Assembly (NCBI GenBank): GCA_041402125.1
Contig: JAWKSY010000001.1
Location: forward strand, 186,001 to 250,000
Length of the DNA stretch: 64,000 nucleotides
Direction: 5' to 3'
Source of the DNA: JAWKSY01 sp041402125
GTDB taxonomy: Bacteria > Planctomycetota > GCA-002687715 > DRQF01
Shown piece after piece: positions 63,301 through 64,000 of the stretch. The notes under the pieces are model-generated. The model was not told the DNA's origin, ran no database searches, and worked only from the letters and a program-made list of their open reading frames with translations. The stretch's first letter is position 1. Every line of letters starts with the position of its first letter. The translations under genes and the position numbers were made by a program.

Positions 63301-64000
63301 GAGCGACGGTTCCGGAGGACGTCGGCGTCGGGCCCCTGGGCGACGATCTCGCCGCCCCCCGAGCCGCCCTCGGGGCCGAGGTCGACGATCCAGTCCGCGA
63401 CCTTCACGACGTCGAGGTTGTGCTCGATGACGATGACCGTGTTCCCCGCCTCGACGAGGCCCTGCATCGCGCCGATGAGGCGGTCGATGTCCTCGAAGTG
63501 GAGCCCGGTCGTCGGCTCGTCGAGCAGGTAGAGGGTGCGGCCGGTCGCGGGGCGGCGGAGCTCGGAGGCGAGCTTCACGCGCTGCGCCTCGCCGCCGGAG
63601 AGCGTCGTCGCCGGCTGCCCGAGGCGGACGTAGCCGAGGCCGACGGCGTTGAGCGTGTCGAGCGTGCGCGCGATCTTCGGGTGCTTCGCGAAGAACTCCG
63701 CCGCGTCCTCGAAGGTCATGTCGAGGACCTGCGAGATGTTCACGCCGCGGTAGAGGATCTCGAGGGTCTCCGGATTGAAGCGCCGGCCGCCGCAGTCCTC
63801 GCACTCGACCTCGACGTCGGGCAGGAACTGCATCGAAACGACCTTGACGCCGGCGCCCTGGCAGGCCTCGCACCGTCCGCCGGCCACGTTGAAGGAGAAG
63901 CGCCCCTTGGCGTAGGCGCGCGCCTTCGCCTCGGGCGTCGCGGCGAAGAGATCGCGGATCAGGTCGAAGACCTTCGTGTAGGTCGCCGGGTTCGAGCGCG
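60288..64000 (-). CDS. uvrA: Excinuclease UvrA, double-length form (5' end outside the window)
   Basis: Partial: 1237 codons are visible and the start lies beyond 64000. From about 63210 to 60288 is a full UvrA of about 970 residues: Walker A GPSGSGKTSLAF, zinc modules (CPRCDREL; CEACAGRG...CDVCRG), ABC signatures TLSGGESQRIRL and TLSGGEAQRIKL, second Walker A GVSGSGKSSLVF, and VLDEPSIGLHQRD. Before it, without a stop, comes the end of another UvrA unit (RCEACQGAG, TLSGGEAQRVKL, LLDEPTTGLHFED), joined by a basic linker (KIARRRRRRIEDRSAEGE). UvrA recognises DNA damage with UvrB. Double-length versions are known from chlamydiae. It overlaps the XPB gene. Confidence 0.95.
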   Translation of the reverse strand, partial: RSNPATYTKVFDLIRDLFAATPEAKARAYAKGRFSFNVAGGRCEACQGAGVKVVSMQFLPDVEVECEDCGGRRFNPETLEILYRGVNISQVLDMTFEDAAEFFAKHPKIARTLDTLNAVGLGYVRLGQPATTLSGGEAQRVKLASELRRPATGRTLYLLDEPTTGLHFEDIDRLIGAMQGLVEAGNTVIVIEHNLDVVKVADWIVDLGPEGGSGGGEIVAQGPDADVLRNRRSHTAAALRELAKPRKIARRRRRRIEDRSAEGEITVVGARTHNLRAVDARIPSGKFTVVTGPSGSGKTSLAFDTLFAEGQRRFVESLSSYARQFLGRLDKAPVDRIDGLGPAIAIDQKAGSRNPRSTVATTTEIYDYMRLLWARVGVPHCPRCDRELAARQPAEVWRELKDRKDEKGRLCAPLFSATLGAGLALERPGQLRAAVAGLRERGYLRLLVDGEEVRLDAPKLPAMAKAREIWLVVDRLAISPRVRGRALEAVEQAYAEGNGLAGWVPVTGEPTWFTRERVCPVHGVSVERDLPPRLFSFNSLVGSCPTCIGVGRVQRCDADLLVNAPEKPVLTGGMRNKVGRFFTRKSYFRKAIKGLAKENGFDVDRPWKDLSEEARRLILDGSDEKVAVSMRRTRKGESSSFSMDVRWPGLRSYVERWFHESDSDGWRQTVSEVMRTDDCPDCRGRRLRPTALAVRVDGRAIDEVGALRIGEARAFFEGLRLGKAEKRIAERLQKEIGDRLGFLERVGLDYLTLDRSAGTLSGGESQRIRLATQIGSRLSGVLYVLDEPSIGLHQRDVEKLLGTLGDLVSLGNTVVVVEHDEETMRAADWILDLGPGAGHLGGQIVYQGPRTGLEAADTLTGAYLSGRTRVARVTERRGAPEHELVLRGAATNNLRGLDVAFPLGRLVAVAGVSGSGKSSLVFGTLVPALERSLRRSKSEARPVYERLEGVRRVDDLVLIDQAPIGRSPKSNPATYTGVFDLIRAVFATSAGAKLRGFKPGRFSFNAPGGRCEACAGRGAVKIEMNFLADVWMTCDVCRGRRYNRETLAAEYRGKSIADVLDMEVEVALEFFANHRRIAEGLRTLVDVGLGYLKMGQASNTLSGGEAQRIKLARELAKKGGQSTLYVLDEPTTGLHFDDVKKLIEVLHRLVEAGHGVIVIEHNLDVIASADHVIELGPGGGDRGGSLVAAGTPEEIAARADSPTGRFLAPVLSGRGAKGGKKVARRKKKGASDGIPA

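Overview
The window is GC-rich, densely coded bacterial chromosome. It looks like a Gram-negative-type environmental bacterium, most plausibly a planctomycete (Planctomycetota) or a close relative. The reasons are the many lipoproteins and Sec-secreted proteins of unknown function, the pairing of ECF sigma factors with membrane Ser/Thr kinases, a secreted HEAFH protease-like protein with an N-terminal sugar-binding-like fold, the two secreted kelch proteins, a double-length UvrA and an over-long GreA-type protein. The phylum is inference; no rRNA or other decisive marker is present. No phage, plasmid, insertion sequence or CRISPR array is visible. The accessory signal is limited to two inverted-repeat elements and one tandem pair of 162-bp repeats next to a tRNA gene.

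Layout. 0-4.4 kb (+): a membrane-anchored unknown protein, a carboxymuconolactone-decarboxylase-like protein with a reading-frame break, and a large membrane protein with a spermidine-synthase-like domain. 4.6-8.75 kb (-): biotin operon bioB-bioA-bioDF, in which BioD and BioF are one fused protein. 8.9-13.2 kb (-): a phosphatase/cytochrome c' lipoprotein, a small membrane protein, and a class II photolyase fused to an FAD oxidoreductase. 13.3-17.4 kb (-): methylmalonyl-CoA epimerase, carboxyltransferase, biotin carboxylase and biotin carrier, the biotin-dependent propionyl-CoA to methylmalonyl-CoA route, behind a good sigma-70 promoter. 17.4-22.8 kb: secreted proteins, an intradiol-dioxygenase-like protein and rpoN, which has a sigma-54-type promoter of its own.

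23-42 kb is a regulatory region: three ECF sigma factors, two Ser/Thr kinases, one degenerate kinase, a cysteine-rich anti-sigma factor and a PP2C phosphatase. They are interspersed with the housekeeping block SRP RNA-dnaX-ybaB-recR, tRNA-Arg(ACG), an oxidoreductase and an amidohydrolase lipoprotein. 42-47 kb holds two glycosyltransferases and two paralogous secreted kelch proteins. 46.8-50.4 kb is a probable sphingolipid module (SDR, serine palmitoyltransferase-like enzyme, acyltransferase-fold protein). Then come an extended GreA-like factor, speA (arginine decarboxylase, with a frame break) and a HEAT-repeat secreted protein. The right end is a DNA-repair operon on the minus strand, uvrA (double length, 5' end outside the window) - XPB helicase - XPB-N-terminal-like partner, each overlapping the next.

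Three otherwise intact genes (CMD-like, bioB, speA) carry a single-base deletion in or beside a C/G run. This is more likely a sequencing or assembly artefact than three real pseudogenes. Start codons are unusually often GTG or TTG, and operon partners repeatedly overlap by 4 bp (ATGA/GTGA).
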